Assembly: GCA_017694515.1 (NCBI GenBank) | Contig: JADIMV010000040.1 | Coordinates: 1 to 35,719, forward strand | Direction of reading: 5' to 3' | Source of the DNA: Candidatus Aphodosoma intestinipullorum | GTDB lineage: Bacteria; Bacteroidota; Bacteroidia; Bacteroidales; Paludibacteraceae | Length of the DNA: 35,719 nucleotides | In this document: positions 15,570 to 24,111 of the stretch, piece by piece | Layout: each line of letters starts with the position of its first letter | How positions within the stretch are numbered: position 1 is the first letter of the stretch | Program-made: the position numbers and the translations under genes | Notes under the pieces: generated by a model | The model's input: the letters and a program-made list of their open reading frames with translations, nothing else | Databases searched by the model: none | Told to the model about the DNA's origin: nothing

Positions 15570-17672
15570 ATGGCAACATTAGAGAAAATCAGGAGTAAAG
15601 GGACATTCCTTTTAATTGTGGTAGGTTTAGCTATTCTGGCATTTGTGATAGGAGATTTCCTCGGATCGGGCTCCACATATTTCCAGGAAAGCCGTAACAA
15701 CGTAGCCAAGATAAACGGCCAGAAAATCAAGGCAATGGACTTCATGAACTCTATCGAGCAGATGAGAAAAGTCTACGAGATGGAAATGGGTCAGGCCAGT
15801 CTCAACGATGAGGCGACAAACCAGATGAGAGAAAGCGTATGGGAGACCACGGTAAGAAGTAAAATCATAGGTGACGAGGCCAAGGCAATGGGCATGATGG
15901 TCACGAAGAACGAGCTTACCGACCAGATAGTCGGCTCTCACATAAGCCCTTACATAACCACACGTCCGGTGTTTATGAATCAGGACGGTGTGTTCGACCG
16001 TAACCAGCTGATTAATTTTCTCTCGATTATAGACGGAGAGCAGAGCGCGCAAATCCCTGCGGAAGAGCTCCAGAACTGGCGTAACTATTGGATGTTCTGG
16101 GAGAGAATGATAAAAGAGAACCGCATAGAGGAGAAATACACATCACTGATTTCCGAGGCGATAGCCGTTACACCGCTTGAAGCAAAATACGCGTTCGACG
16201 GCGGTAAGACATCGGCAGACATTGTATATGCAATGAAAAGCTATTATGCCATAGCCGACTCGACGGTGAATGTCTCCGACAGTGAGATAAAGGCACGCTA
16301 CAATAAGGAGAAAGAGCAGTTCAGACAGGAGGCTAACGCAAACATCAAATATGTAGCGTTCGACATCAAGCCTTCGCAGGAAGATTTCGATGATGTTGAA
16401 AGCTGGATTACGAAACTGAAAGACGAGTTTGCTTCTACTTCGGATATCGCGGGCGTGACAAACGGGAACTCTGATGTCACTTACAGCGGCGTGAACCTGA
16501 CCAAAGACGATGTGGACAAAGATTTCGCAGAGTTCGCGTTCAGTGGCAAGAAAGATGAGGTGTCCGGCCCGATATTTGTAAACAACACCTACAAAATGGC
16601 ACGCATCGTGGAGACTGGCATATCCTCGCCGGACTCGGTGAAACTCCGTAATATCGTGTTGTTCAGGCAGACCCCTGACGAGACACAGGCGCTTGCCGAC
16701 AGCATAGAGACAGCTCTCCTCGCTGGCTCTGATTTCGCACAGCTCGCAGAGGAACACTCCCTCGCACAGAATGCAAGGAACGGCGGTGAGATAGGTTGGG
16801 TGCGCGAAAACGAAGTGACGAAAGAGATTGCCGACAAGGCTTTCTACACCTCGACAAACGGATATTTCCATGTCAAGGAGGGCAATGCGATAATCATCTT
16901 CAATGTGGAGGAGATTGGAGGTAAAGCCGACAAGGTGAAGCTCGCGGTCATCTCGCGTGAAGTGATGCCCTCTTCGAGAACTCAGGCCGACATCTATGCT
17001 GAAGCAAAGAAGTTCGCCGTAGAGAATAACACTCTCGAAAAAATGGAAAGCGCAGCTAAGGAAGGGAATCTTAACCTGCGCAGCGCAAATAACATAAATA
17101 TCAATGCTACCCGTATTAACAATGTAAATCAGGCTCGGGAAGTGGTACGTTGGGCATTCGAGAACAAAGCCGGAACGGTATCTGATGTATTCGAATGTGG
17201 CGACAAACTCGTGGTTGCTGGAATAAACAGCGTACACGAGAAAGGCTACAGGAGCGTTGACGATGTGAAATCAAGGCTCATGACTGAAATCCGCAGGGAA
17301 AAGAAAGGCGATATTCTTACGGAACAGATGAAGGGCAAGACCATGGAAGAGCTTGCGGCAGACAACTTCTCTACCGACACAGTACGCGGTGTGAATTTCA
17401 ACAGCACATACGCGGGTTCGATTGGCAATGAGCCTGTCCTCTTCGCTCAGGTGGCCTCTGCAAAAGAAGGTGAGCTGTCGCAGCCGATAAAGGGAAATAT
17501 GGGCGCATTCGTCTATAAGGTCATATCAAAGACCGAATCGTCTGCACCATATAACGAGAAAGAGGAGATGGCTATGCTCTCCGAGCGTCAGCGTTACATG
17601 AACTCTTATCTCATCATTGATGCACTGAAAAAAGCTGCTGACATAGAGGACTTCAGATACAGATACTTCTAA
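15570..17672 (+). CDS. PpiD-like periplasmic chaperone / peptidyl-prolyl isomerase
   Basis: 700 residues anchored by one N-terminal membrane helix (GTFLLIVVGLAILAFVIGDF, about 11-30), with a large periplasmic part. A SurA_N-type chaperone region follows (VAKINGQKIKAMDFMNSIEQ). A parvulin domain sits at about 345-450 (LRNIVLFRQTPDETQALADS and NGGEIGWVRENEVTKEIADK), and a second, diverged rotamase-like region may lie near 590-670. It likely helps fold newly exported outer-membrane proteins. It closes the cluster, 138 bp after the CNNM gene, and is followed by a strong terminator. Confidence 0.9.
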   Translation: MATLEKIRSKGTFLLIVVGLAILAFVIGDFLGSGSTYFQESRNNVAKINGQKIKAMDFMNSIEQMRKVYEMEMGQASLNDEATNQMRESVWETTVRSKIIGDEAKAMGMMVTKNELTDQIVGSHISPYITTRPVFMNQDGVFDRNQLINFLSIIDGEQSAQIPAEELQNWRNYWMFWERMIKENRIEEKYTSLISEAIAVTPLEAKYAFDGGKTSADIVYAMKSYYAIADSTVNVSDSEIKARYNKEKEQFRQEANANIKYVAFDIKPSQEDFDDVESWITKLKDEFASTSDIAGVTNGNSDVTYSGVNLTKDDVDKDFAEFAFSGKKDEVSGPIFVNNTYKMARIVETGISSPDSVKLRNIVLFRQTPDETQALADSIETALLAGSDFAQLAEEHSLAQNARNGGEIGWVRENEVTKEIADKAFYTSTNGYFHVKEGNAIIIFNVEEIGGKADKVKLAVISREVMPSSRTQADIYAEAKKFAVENNTLEKMESAAKEGNLNLRSANNININATRINNVNQAREVVRWAFENKAGTVSDVFECGDKLVVAGINSVHEKGYRSVDDVKSRLMTEIRREKKGDILTEQMKGKTMEELAADNFSTDTVRGVNFNSTYAGSIGNEPVLFAQVASAKEGELSQPIKGNMGAFVYKVISKTESSAPYNEKEEMAMLSERQRYMNSYLIIDALKKAADIEDFRYRYF

Positions 17673-17688
17673 ATCGTTAGCACATACA

Positions 17689-17737
17689 ATAAAGCGGATG
17701 CGGGATTCGGCTCAGCCAAATCCCGCATCCGCTTTAT
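17689..17737 (+). terminator. Long Rho-independent terminator after the PpiD-like gene
   Basis: A perfect 19-bp stem (core AAGCGGATGCGGG/CCCGCATCCGCTT). The 11-nt loop can itself form GGC-TCA-GCC. The stem ends in CTTTATATA, so it terminates plus-strand transcription and may also work on the minus strand. Confidence 0.9.
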
Positions 17738-17760
17738 ATAGGAAACAATACACACTGGCA

Positions 17761-17880
17761 TATAAAAAACGAAAGCCTTGCTCACGCAAGACCTCCGCCC
17801 ACATTATCTATAATCTATAATCTATAAAAAAACCTTCTTTCCAATCTATGAAGAATCAAAACCAATTCTCTTGTTTTGAC
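17761..17880 (-). ncRNA. Candidate small RNA, about 120 nt
   Basis: Inferred from a well-formed minus-strand promoter followed, about 110 nt later, by a terminator-like hairpin, with no ORF between. The RNA would begin near 17880 with a small stem CAAAAC/GTTTTG. It passes an AT-rich stretch with repeated ATAGATT units and ends in a 7-bp hairpin GTCTTGC-GTGA-GCAAGGC followed by TTTCGTTTTTTATA. The U-tract exists only on the minus strand, which sets the direction. I recognise no known RNA family. Confidence 0.5.
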
Positions 17881-17884
17881 ACTG

Positions 17885-17915
17885 CAAAGGTACAGCTTTT
17901 ATTTTATCCCGCAAT
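17885..17915 (-). promoter_or_regulatory. Promoter of the candidate small RNA
   Basis: ATTG at 17915-17912, 19 nt, then TACCTTTG at 17892-17885 on the minus strand. There is no minus-strand protein gene downstream for more than 3 kb, so it would otherwise be orphaned. Confidence 0.6.
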
Positions 17916-18113
17916 AGGCAAATGCAAATTTAACATTAAATATATGTCCCTCGCGGCAGATTTAACAAAAATCACCCCAGATTGGCCTTTCGTACGCAAA
18001 CATTTTAATAAACATCGAGGCTTAGAACCCGCAAAGTTAATACTTACAATCTGACATATCTCACCTCGCAACGGCAATTCTTCTGCAAAATCCCTTAGAA
18101 AACACTGTTTACA

Positions 18114-18145
18114 CTTGTCTCTTAGCTCGGCTTTTACTACCTTTG
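18114..18145 (+). promoter_or_regulatory. Promoter of the gene at 18202
   Basis: CTTG at 18114-18117, 20 nt, TACCTTTG at 18138-18145; about 50 nt leader to the ATG. Confidence 0.65.
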
Positions 18146-18201
18146 TATCAGAACACTGCGGTATGGATTCGTAAAAGATGGTTCAGAGCAGATAAACAAT
18201 T

Positions 18202-18843
18202 ATGAGAAAGCCCGTAAAAACTGTTTTAGTCAGCCTGCTGCTTTTGGTCGCAATCGTTTTTGTAAACGGCTGTTACTTCGTGTTTTTTCATCAGTTCAAA
18301 TCAATGTCGAAACTCCGCCAAGGCAAAGATCTGAATCTCTACGAGTGTTGTAGCGCCTACACCATGCACATGGCTGTGTGGATATTCGGCTGGCCGTTGT
18401 CCCCTGAAGCGGCTTGGGAATGTTTCCTGCTCCACTTTCCTCACAATGACGGTGCTGTGGTGAGGTTCAGAGCCTCCGATGGGCTTATGAAATCTCCCAA
18501 ACTTCAGAAAGCGATAAAGTATTTGGCAGATAAGAAGGCAGGCACATCCGTTCACATCGTATGGAACGCAGCGAAGCATTTCGCCCTGAACAGCCCTGAA
18601 CACCGCGCGGCCATAGCTTTGAATGGATGCGATGTCATAAAGGGAAAAACTGACAAGGCGACGGGTGACTATGAGATTAGGATAAGGTGTCCGATGGTCT
18701 ATCCCAAATACTTCCGGGCAGAATTCAATCTCGGTCTGTTCACCATCTACATCCACGAAGGTCTCTTCAGACATTTGGAGGAGAAAGGCTGGATTAGCCG
18801 TTACACAGCTGAATACCATACCACGGTTAAAGTGACAAAATAA
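18202..18843 (+). CDS. Membrane-anchored protein, function unknown
   Basis: 213 residues with one N-terminal hydrophobic segment (VLVSLLLLVAIVFVNGCYFVFF, about 8-30). The VNGC inside it could be a lipobox, but hydrophobic residues follow the cysteine, so a plain membrane anchor is more likely. The rest is soluble, with CCSAYTMHMAVWIFGWPLS, several more cysteines and the aromatic segment YPKYFRAEFNLGLFTIYIHE. I do not recognise a family. It has its own promoter, and the antiporter gene begins 38 bp downstream, so the two may be one transcript. Confidence 0.78.
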   Translation: MRKPVKTVLVSLLLLVAIVFVNGCYFVFFHQFKSMSKLRQGKDLNLYECCSAYTMHMAVWIFGWPLSPEAAWECFLLHFPHNDGAVVRFRASDGLMKSPKLQKAIKYLADKKAGTSVHIVWNAAKHFALNSPEHRAAIALNGCDVIKGKTDKATGDYEIRIRCPMVYPKYFRAEFNLGLFTIYIHEGLFRHLEEKGWISRYTAEYHTTVKVTK

Positions 18844-18881
18844 AACCCTGTAACACAATAGACAACAAACAAATACATTGT

Positions 18882-20936
18882 ATGATACTGAATTCAATAA
18901 GATTGCCGGAGCTTCCGCTTACTGACCCCATTCCCATTTTCCTGTTGGTGCTGCTGATTATTCTTGTTGCGCCTATGCTCAACCGGATTAAGATACCGCA
19001 TATCATAGGTCTCATCATCGCAGGTATGGTTTTCGGGCCGCACGGACTGAATGTGCTGGCCAAGGACCAGAGTTTTGAACTGTTCGGGGAGGTGGGCATA
19101 CTGTACATTATGTTCCAGTCCGGGCTGGAGGTGGACATGAACACATTCAGGCAGAACAGCAAGAAAGGCATACTGTTCGGTCTGTACACGTTCTTTCTCC
19201 CGATGATTATAGGAACGGTCACATCTATGTACATTCTTAATTTCGACTTCGTGACCTCGGTCCTTCTGTCGAGTATGTATGCGTCGCACACCCTTATAGC
19301 ATACCCGATAGTGAGCAAGATGGGTATAGCGAAACACCGTGCGATTAGCATCACGGTCGTAGGTACTATTATCACGGTTGTGGGTGCGCTGCTTGTGCTG
19401 GCGGTCATCGTGGCGCGTGCCACGGGCGAAATGTCCGCCGGCTATTGGGGAAAGTTCGGTGTCGGGACTGTGATTTTCGGCATTGTTGTCTTCTGGCTGA
19501 TACCGTACATCACAAAATTGTTTCTGAAATTGAACAGCGACAATGTGGCGCAGTATATCTTCGTGCTGGCAATGGTGTTTTTCGCATCGTGGCTCGCGGC
19601 TATTGTCGGTCTGGAGGGCATTATCGGGGCGTTTTTCGCAGGACTGGTGCTGAACAGGCTCATACCGTCGGTGTCGCCCCTGATGAACAGGATAGAGTTT
19701 GTCGGCAACGCGATATTTATACCGTTCTTCCTGATAGGCATCGGCATGATGATAGACCTGCGTGTGTTCTTCACCGGTGGCGACGCGCTGCTTGTAGCGG
19801 TCACAATGAGTGTCGTGGCGACATTCACAAAGTGGCTTGCTGCATGGCTCACTGAGAAATCATGCCGCCTTACTAAGCACGAGGGCAACCTCATATTCGG
19901 CCTTAGCAACGCGCAGGCTGCCGCGACTCTGGCCGCAGTCATGATTGGCTACAATCTCGGCCTGCTCAACCTGAATGTGCTGAACGGCACGATTGTGATG
20001 ATACTCGTGACCTGCACCATAAGCTCTATCGTCACTGAAAAGGCGGCACGGGCCATCGCTTTGGCCGATGTGGCTGATAAGGAGTCGGATGACAGGCCGG
20101 AAGTGACAGGACAGGAGCGCATCCTCGTACCTATTTCTAATCCGCAGACCATGCCGCAGCTCATTGAGCTGAGCAACCTGATTAAGGACAAGAACAACAA
20201 GAAGGCGATTTATGCCCTGAGCATCAACAGTATAAACGGCGAGGACGATGAGCGTAAAGGCAAGCTGATGGAGAGCGCGGCAAAACTGGCTGCATCGACC
20301 GACAGCCAGCTCACCCCGATAGTGAAAAGGGACATAAACGTGGCTAACTGCATAGTGACCACTGCCGAAGAGTACGACATCACCGATGTACTGGTAGGTG
20401 TACACCAGAAAAGCAATATAGTCGACACGTTCTACGGCAACGTCATCTCCTCGCTGCTTAAAAGCTCCGATGAGAATCTCATCATCTACGGGACAAAGCA
20501 CCCCGTGAGCGACGTGAAGCGTCTGGTTGTAGCCGTGCCTGACAAGGCGGAGTTTGAACTCGGCTTCCCGCTGTGGTTCGAGAGGGTGAAGAACATAGCT
20601 TCGCAGCTTGGCATCAGCGTGCTATTCTTCGCAAGCCAGCGCACGACAGCGGCTCTGAAAGAGATGTGCGGACGGCAGAAGCTGAAAAACACGGACTTCA
20701 AGGAACTGGAGTCATGGGAGGATTTCCTCATCGTCACTCAGGAGGTGCGCCCGCACGACACGGTGATAATCATCTCGGCGCGGAAATCCACGCTCTCCTA
20801 CCATCCGCTCTTTGACAAAGTGCCGTACTACATAAGCAAGTACTTCACCGCGAACAACTTCATGATTATCTTCCCCCAGCAGAAAGAGCGCACTCTGCAC
20901 GAGGGCGAACTCTTCAACCCCCTGAAGATTAACTGA
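18882..20936 (+). CDS. CPA2-type cation:proton antiporter with C-terminal cytosolic domain
   Basis: 684 residues. The first roughly 385 form a Na+/H+-exchanger domain of about 12 membrane helices, with typical stretches IPHIIGLIIAGMVFGPHGLN, FQSGLEVDM and GLEGIIGAFFAGLVLNRLIP. These place it in the KefB/NapA-like CPA2 group, exchanging Na+ or K+ for protons. From about residue 400 a soluble region starts with ERILVPISNPQTM and resembles tandem universal-stress-protein domains, probably regulatory. There is no TrkA-N domain. The ion cannot be told from sequence alone. ispG follows after 16 bp. Confidence 0.9.
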   Translation: MILNSIRLPELPLTDPIPIFLLVLLIILVAPMLNRIKIPHIIGLIIAGMVFGPHGLNVLAKDQSFELFGEVGILYIMFQSGLEVDMNTFRQNSKKGILFGLYTFFLPMIIGTVTSMYILNFDFVTSVLLSSMYASHTLIAYPIVSKMGIAKHRAISITVVGTIITVVGALLVLAVIVARATGEMSAGYWGKFGVGTVIFGIVVFWLIPYITKLFLKLNSDNVAQYIFVLAMVFFASWLAAIVGLEGIIGAFFAGLVLNRLIPSVSPLMNRIEFVGNAIFIPFFLIGIGMMIDLRVFFTGGDALLVAVTMSVVATFTKWLAAWLTEKSCRLTKHEGNLIFGLSNAQAAATLAAVMIGYNLGLLNLNVLNGTIVMILVTCTISSIVTEKAARAIALADVADKESDDRPEVTGQERILVPISNPQTMPQLIELSNLIKDKNNKKAIYALSINSINGEDDERKGKLMESAAKLAASTDSQLTPIVKRDINVANCIVTTAEEYDITDVLVGVHQKSNIVDTFYGNVISSLLKSSDENLIIYGTKHPVSDVKRLVVAVPDKAEFELGFPLWFERVKNIASQLGISVLFFASQRTTAALKEMCGRQKLKNTDFKELESWEDFLIVTQEVRPHDTVIIISARKSTLSYHPLFDKVPYYISKYFTANNFMIIFPQQKERTLHEGELFNPLKIN

Positions 20937-20952
20937 CAAACGTACAGTCATC

Positions 20953-22641
20953 ATGAATCCGTTCAACTACTCCCGCAGGGAGACCGTACAGATACAAGTC
21001 GGCTCGACAACCGTAGGCGGCGATGCGCCCGTCCGCATACAGACCATGGCCAACACCGACACTAACGACATCGAGGCATCCCTCGCTCAGGCCGTACGCT
21101 GCTGCAATGCAGGCGCGGAGTTGCTCCGTTTCACCACTCAGGGCACACGTGAGGCGCAGAGCCTCGGCATCATCCACGACCGTCTGCGGGATCAGGGCAT
21201 CACTACCCCCCTCGTGGCCGACATCCATTTCAACCCCAAGGTGGCTGAGACAGCCGCCGCCCTCATCGAGAAAGTACGCATCAACCCCGGCAACTTCGTC
21301 CCCGGCAAGCAGGGCGAATACACGCAGGAGGAATGGGACGCCGAACTTGAAGCCATCCGCGCCAAGCTCCGCCCGCTCCTCGACATCTGCCGTCGCCACG
21401 GCACTGCCGTCCGCATCGGCGTGAACCATGGCTCTCTCTCCCCCCGCATCATGAGCCGCTACGGCAACACCCCCGAAGGTCTTGCTGCCTCGTGCATAGA
21501 GTTCATCGAGATGTGCGAAAAGGAGGATTTCCGCAATATTGTGCTGTCCGTCAAAGCGTCTAACACCCTTGTGATGATCCACGCCGTGCGCCTGCTCGTG
21601 CGCGAGATGGACTCTCGCGGTATGCGCTACCCCATCCATCTCGGCGTGACCGAGGCCGGGAGCGATGACGAAGGGCGCATCAAGTCCGCCGTCGGCATCG
21701 GCACTCTGCTCGCCGACGGCATCGGCGACACCGTACGCGTCTCCCTCTCCGAAGCCCCCGAGGCGGAACTCCCCGTGGCTCGCACTCTTGTACGCTACAT
21801 CACGGCCCGCACCGGGCATAAGCCCATCAATGGCAAACTCTGCGAAGGCTTCTCGCCCTACTCCTTCTCTCGGCGCGAAAGTGAACGCGTGGGCCGCATC
21901 GGCGGAGGACAGCCGCCAGTTGTCGTGGCCAATGACCCATGCACCGCCTCGCCGCAGGCCGACTATACCCTCAACGTCAGCCTGCCCTTCTGTTTCATCA
22001 TGCGCCCCGACGAGATGACCGACCGCATCATGCGCATACTCCGTGGCAATCCTTTCATCATCGCGATGCTCTACAGCCGCCACGCCAACCCCGTAGGCGA
22101 ACTCCGTGCCGCGATTCATCGCCTCACCGCCGCCGGGCTGAAAAACCCCGTCATCGTCAGTCGCTCTTACCGCGAGACCTCTGTCAAGACTCTACAGATT
22201 AAGGCTGCCGCCGACTTCGGCGCACTCCTTGCCGACGGCCTCGTTGACGGCATAATGCTTGAGGACACCACCCACACCTTTTCTCAGGAGACCCTCAACG
22301 ACATCATGTTCAAGATATTGCAGGCCGCCCGCGCTCGCATCACCGCCACAGAGTACATCTCCTGCCCCAGCTGTGGCCGCACCAAGTTCGACCTTCCGGA
22401 GGCCGTCCGCCGCGTCAAGGCCGCCACAGCCCACCTCCCCGGCCTGAAAATCGCCGTCATGGGCTGCATAGTCAACGGCCCGGGCGAGATGGCCGATGCC
22501 GACTACGGCTACATCGGTGCCGCCGCAGGCCGCGTTTCGCTCTATCGTGGCCGCGAGTGCGTCGCGAAGAACATCCCCGAGGCCGAGGCCACAGACCGCC
22601 TCCTCGCCCTCATCGCCGCCGACGGCCGTATCCCCTCCTGA
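20953..22641 (+). CDS. ispG: 4-hydroxy-3-methylbut-2-enyl diphosphate synthase (long form)
   Basis: Reduces methylerythritol cyclodiphosphate to HMBPP in the MEP isoprenoid pathway, using a [4Fe-4S] cluster. The 562 residues match the long form known from Bacteroidetes, Chlamydiae and plants, which has an extra domain (about 260-440) between the TIM barrel and the cluster domain. Barrel motifs include PLVADIHFNPKVA, KVRINPGNF and LGVTEAGSDDEGRIKSAVGIG. Cluster ligands are C471 and C474 (ISCPSCGRT), C505 (MGCIVNGPGE) and E512. Codon use is very GC-rich compared with the radical SAM gene 1.5 kb downstream. Confidence 0.96.
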   Translation: MNPFNYSRRETVQIQVGSTTVGGDAPVRIQTMANTDTNDIEASLAQAVRCCNAGAELLRFTTQGTREAQSLGIIHDRLRDQGITTPLVADIHFNPKVAETAAALIEKVRINPGNFVPGKQGEYTQEEWDAELEAIRAKLRPLLDICRRHGTAVRIGVNHGSLSPRIMSRYGNTPEGLAASCIEFIEMCEKEDFRNIVLSVKASNTLVMIHAVRLLVREMDSRGMRYPIHLGVTEAGSDDEGRIKSAVGIGTLLADGIGDTVRVSLSEAPEAELPVARTLVRYITARTGHKPINGKLCEGFSPYSFSRRESERVGRIGGGQPPVVVANDPCTASPQADYTLNVSLPFCFIMRPDEMTDRIMRILRGNPFIIAMLYSRHANPVGELRAAIHRLTAAGLKNPVIVSRSYRETSVKTLQIKAAADFGALLADGLVDGIMLEDTTHTFSQETLNDIMFKILQAARARITATEYISCPSCGRTKFDLPEAVRRVKAATAHLPGLKIAVMGCIVNGPGEMADADYGYIGAAAGRVSLYRGRECVAKNIPEAEATDRLLALIAADGRIPS

Positions 22642-22664
22642 CATATCAGCCTACTGTAAACCTT

Positions 22665-22696
22665 AACGCCCTGCACCGTGCTTGATGCAGGGCGTT
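22665..22696 (+). terminator. Terminator after ispG
   Basis: An 11-bp stem AACGCCCTGCA/TGCAGGGCGTT with a 10-nt loop, followed by TTCATTTTG, starting 24 bp after the ispG stop. Confidence 0.85.
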
Positions 22697-22783
22697 TTCA
22701 TTTTGCTCTGACCGCCCTCTCTGCCGGACTCACCGATAGCCCATCCTTCCTACTTGACACCGCATCTTCTTCTCTAAATTAGA

Positions 22784-22848
22784 GTTAAAAACACGTACTC
22801 TCGCTGAAGTCCTTAGCCAGCCCCTCCGAAGCCTCACCGAAGCCCCTC
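22784..22848 (+). repeat. Dispersed promoter-proximal repeat, copy C
   Basis: Core GTTAAAAACACGTACTCT, then CGCTGAAG and CCTCCGAAGCC / CACCGAAGCCCCTC units. It lies 145 bp upstream of the first and about 210 bp upstream of the second -7 element of the radical SAM operon. Confidence 0.8.
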
Positions 22849-22890
22849 ACCATCCGTAAAGCCGGCATCCGCCTTGTTCCGTCGCACTTT

Positions 22891-22904
22891 CACCCTTTTG
22901 GGTG
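22891..22904. promoter_or_regulatory. Palindrome abutting the operon promoter (candidate operator)
   Basis: CACCC-TTTT-GGGTG, perfectly symmetric, ending one base before the ATTG -33 element. This is where an activator would bind. The LuxR-type protein of the same operon is an obvious candidate, but the link is inference. Confidence 0.45.
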
Positions 22905-22936
22905 ATTGCAACTGTATCACATATGACGTATATTTG
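22905..22936 (+). promoter_or_regulatory. Upstream promoter of the radical SAM operon
   Basis: ATTG at 22905-22908, 20 nt, TATATTTG at 22929-22936. An imperfect palindrome GGTAACA-GT-TGTTGCC (22943-22958) covers the expected start of transcription and could be a second operator. Confidence 0.6.
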
Positions 22937-22994
22937 CAAGCGGGTAACAGTTGTTGCCACCCGTGCCGATGCATTACGGCAATCGGATTTTCAT

Positions 22995-23002
22995 TATCTT
23001 TG
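22995..23002 (+). promoter_or_regulatory. Second -7 element of the radical SAM operon
   Basis: TATCTTTG, 41 bp before the ATG at 23044. No good TTTG is found at the expected distance upstream, so this may need an activator or be unused. Confidence 0.4.
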
Positions 23003-23043
23003 CAAGGTACAAACTATAACATTGACCCATAAACCTCTAAGCC

Positions 23044-24111
23044 ATGAAACATTTCTTGACTGCACTCTGTACCCTACTCTTCTGGGTACAGGGTATTCAC
23101 AGCACCGTACTCACCACCCGCATAGACGAGCGCATAGAACTCGCCTCCTACCTCAGCAGATATGTCGGCTTTGACCGCGATCTCCCTATCGATGGCTACT
23201 ATTTCAACTATGTCGATCGGCAGTTCGTCTCCCGTACAAAGGGACTTCTTCTTTCTGACAACATATACTATTTTATGGCCTCCGGTTATGAGATCGACCG
23301 TGAACTGCTGTTGTCCGCCGCGCTCACATGGAAAATCGACAGTGGCCACATAGTGCAGGATGCGGATAAGACCAACAGGATGAGACAGACATGGCCTGCC
23401 AAAGAGTACGATGCCCTGATGGGGTTCATAGACCAGTTCTACCGCCAGACACGCTTCGGCGAATTCTTCACGGCGCAGAAGCCGCTCTACGACAAGGCCA
23501 AGGAGCTGTATGACAGTATGGCGCTTTCCGGTTTCCACACCGGTTTCCTCGACTCCATCACCTCCGCCCCTGCCGACAGCATCACTCTCTATATCTCACT
23601 GCTCAGCTACAAGGGCAACATACCTTTGCTCGCGTCCGGTGCAGTAGTAGTCAACGGTTTCATGATCCATCAGCCCCCCAAGCCTGAAAATGTCGGCTTC
23701 TCTCCCGACGCGCTGTGGATAGACGGACTTTCCGGTGACGACGTGATATATCCGCTTCTCTGCTCCCTATCTGAACTCATCCTTTACGGCGGAGCTGACA
23801 CACAGCGCACCATATCTCGCACGGCTATGGAGTACTACAAGTCGGCCATGTACCTCTTCGACAGGGCGCACGTCTCCCCCGAGGATATTATACCCCGTCA
23901 GATGTCGCAGCTTGCCGCCCTCGCCTACCTCGAGATGTATCATGCGGACATATTGGACTTCGCCATCATCGGTGACACCCGAAGGGGATTTTTCTGGGAA
24001 AACGAACTTTACAGGCGCATGAAAAAGCTCCGCTCTGCGGACAACTTTGCCGACAAACCGTTCAAAGATATGATGAACAGCCTATTATACGAACTCAAGA
24101 CCTTACTATGA
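23044..24111 (+). CDS. Secreted protein, possibly DUF4932-like
   Basis: 355 residues with a signal peptide (MKHFLTALCTLLFWVQGIHS). The mature protein starts with IDERIELASYLSRYVGF and contains YYFNYVDRQFVSRTKGL and FMASGYEIDRELLLSAALTW. This layout reminds me of DUF4932 proteins of Bacteroides, but I cannot confirm it. The region LRSADNFADKPFKDMMNSLL is near the end. There is no lipobox, so it is likely periplasmic or exported. Its stop overlaps the start of the radical SAM gene (ATGA), so the two are translationally coupled and probably act together. It could be the maturase's substrate or a processing protein. Confidence 0.82.
   Translation: MKHFLTALCTLLFWVQGIHSTVLTTRIDERIELASYLSRYVGFDRDLPIDGYYFNYVDRQFVSRTKGLLLSDNIYYFMASGYEIDRELLLSAALTWKIDSGHIVQDADKTNRMRQTWPAKEYDALMGFIDQFYRQTRFGEFFTAQKPLYDKAKELYDSMALSGFHTGFLDSITSAPADSITLYISLLSYKGNIPLLASGAVVVNGFMIHQPPKPENVGFSPDALWIDGLSGDDVIYPLLCSLSELILYGGADTQRTISRTAMEYYKSAMYLFDRAHVSPEDIIPRQMSQLAALAYLEMYHADILDFAIIGDTRRGFFWENELYRRMKKLRSADNFADKPFKDMMNSLLYELKTLL

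Larger units (their letters stand above)
17738..18201. other. Gene-free region with a candidate small RNA and a promoter
   Basis: Contains a candidate minus-strand RNA (17761-17880) with its promoter at 17885-17915, three tandem TCTATAA units near 17806-17827, and the plus-strand promoter of the next gene (18114-18145). The 68-residue ORF at 17848-18054 runs through the small-RNA promoter and looks spurious. Confidence 0.5.
22642..23043. other. Intergenic region between ispG and the radical SAM operon
   Basis: Holds the ispG terminator, copy C of the four-copy repeat (22784-22848), a palindrome at 22891-22904, tandem promoters (22905-22936 and 22995-23002) and a second, imperfect palindrome (22943-22958). 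No small precursor-peptide ORF is convincing in this leader. Confidence 0.6.

Noticed and set aside
17806-17827. Tandem TCTATAA units considered as a CRISPR-like or satellite array
   Set aside because: Only three 7-bp units with no spacers; simple slippage repeat.
17848-18054. 68-residue plus-strand ORF
   Set aside because: No promoter or family features; it overlaps the minus-strand small-RNA promoter.
22902-23174. 90-residue ORF upstream of the secreted-protein gene, considered as a precursor peptide
   Set aside because: It starts upstream of both -7 elements, overlaps the next gene in another frame and has no leader/core pattern.
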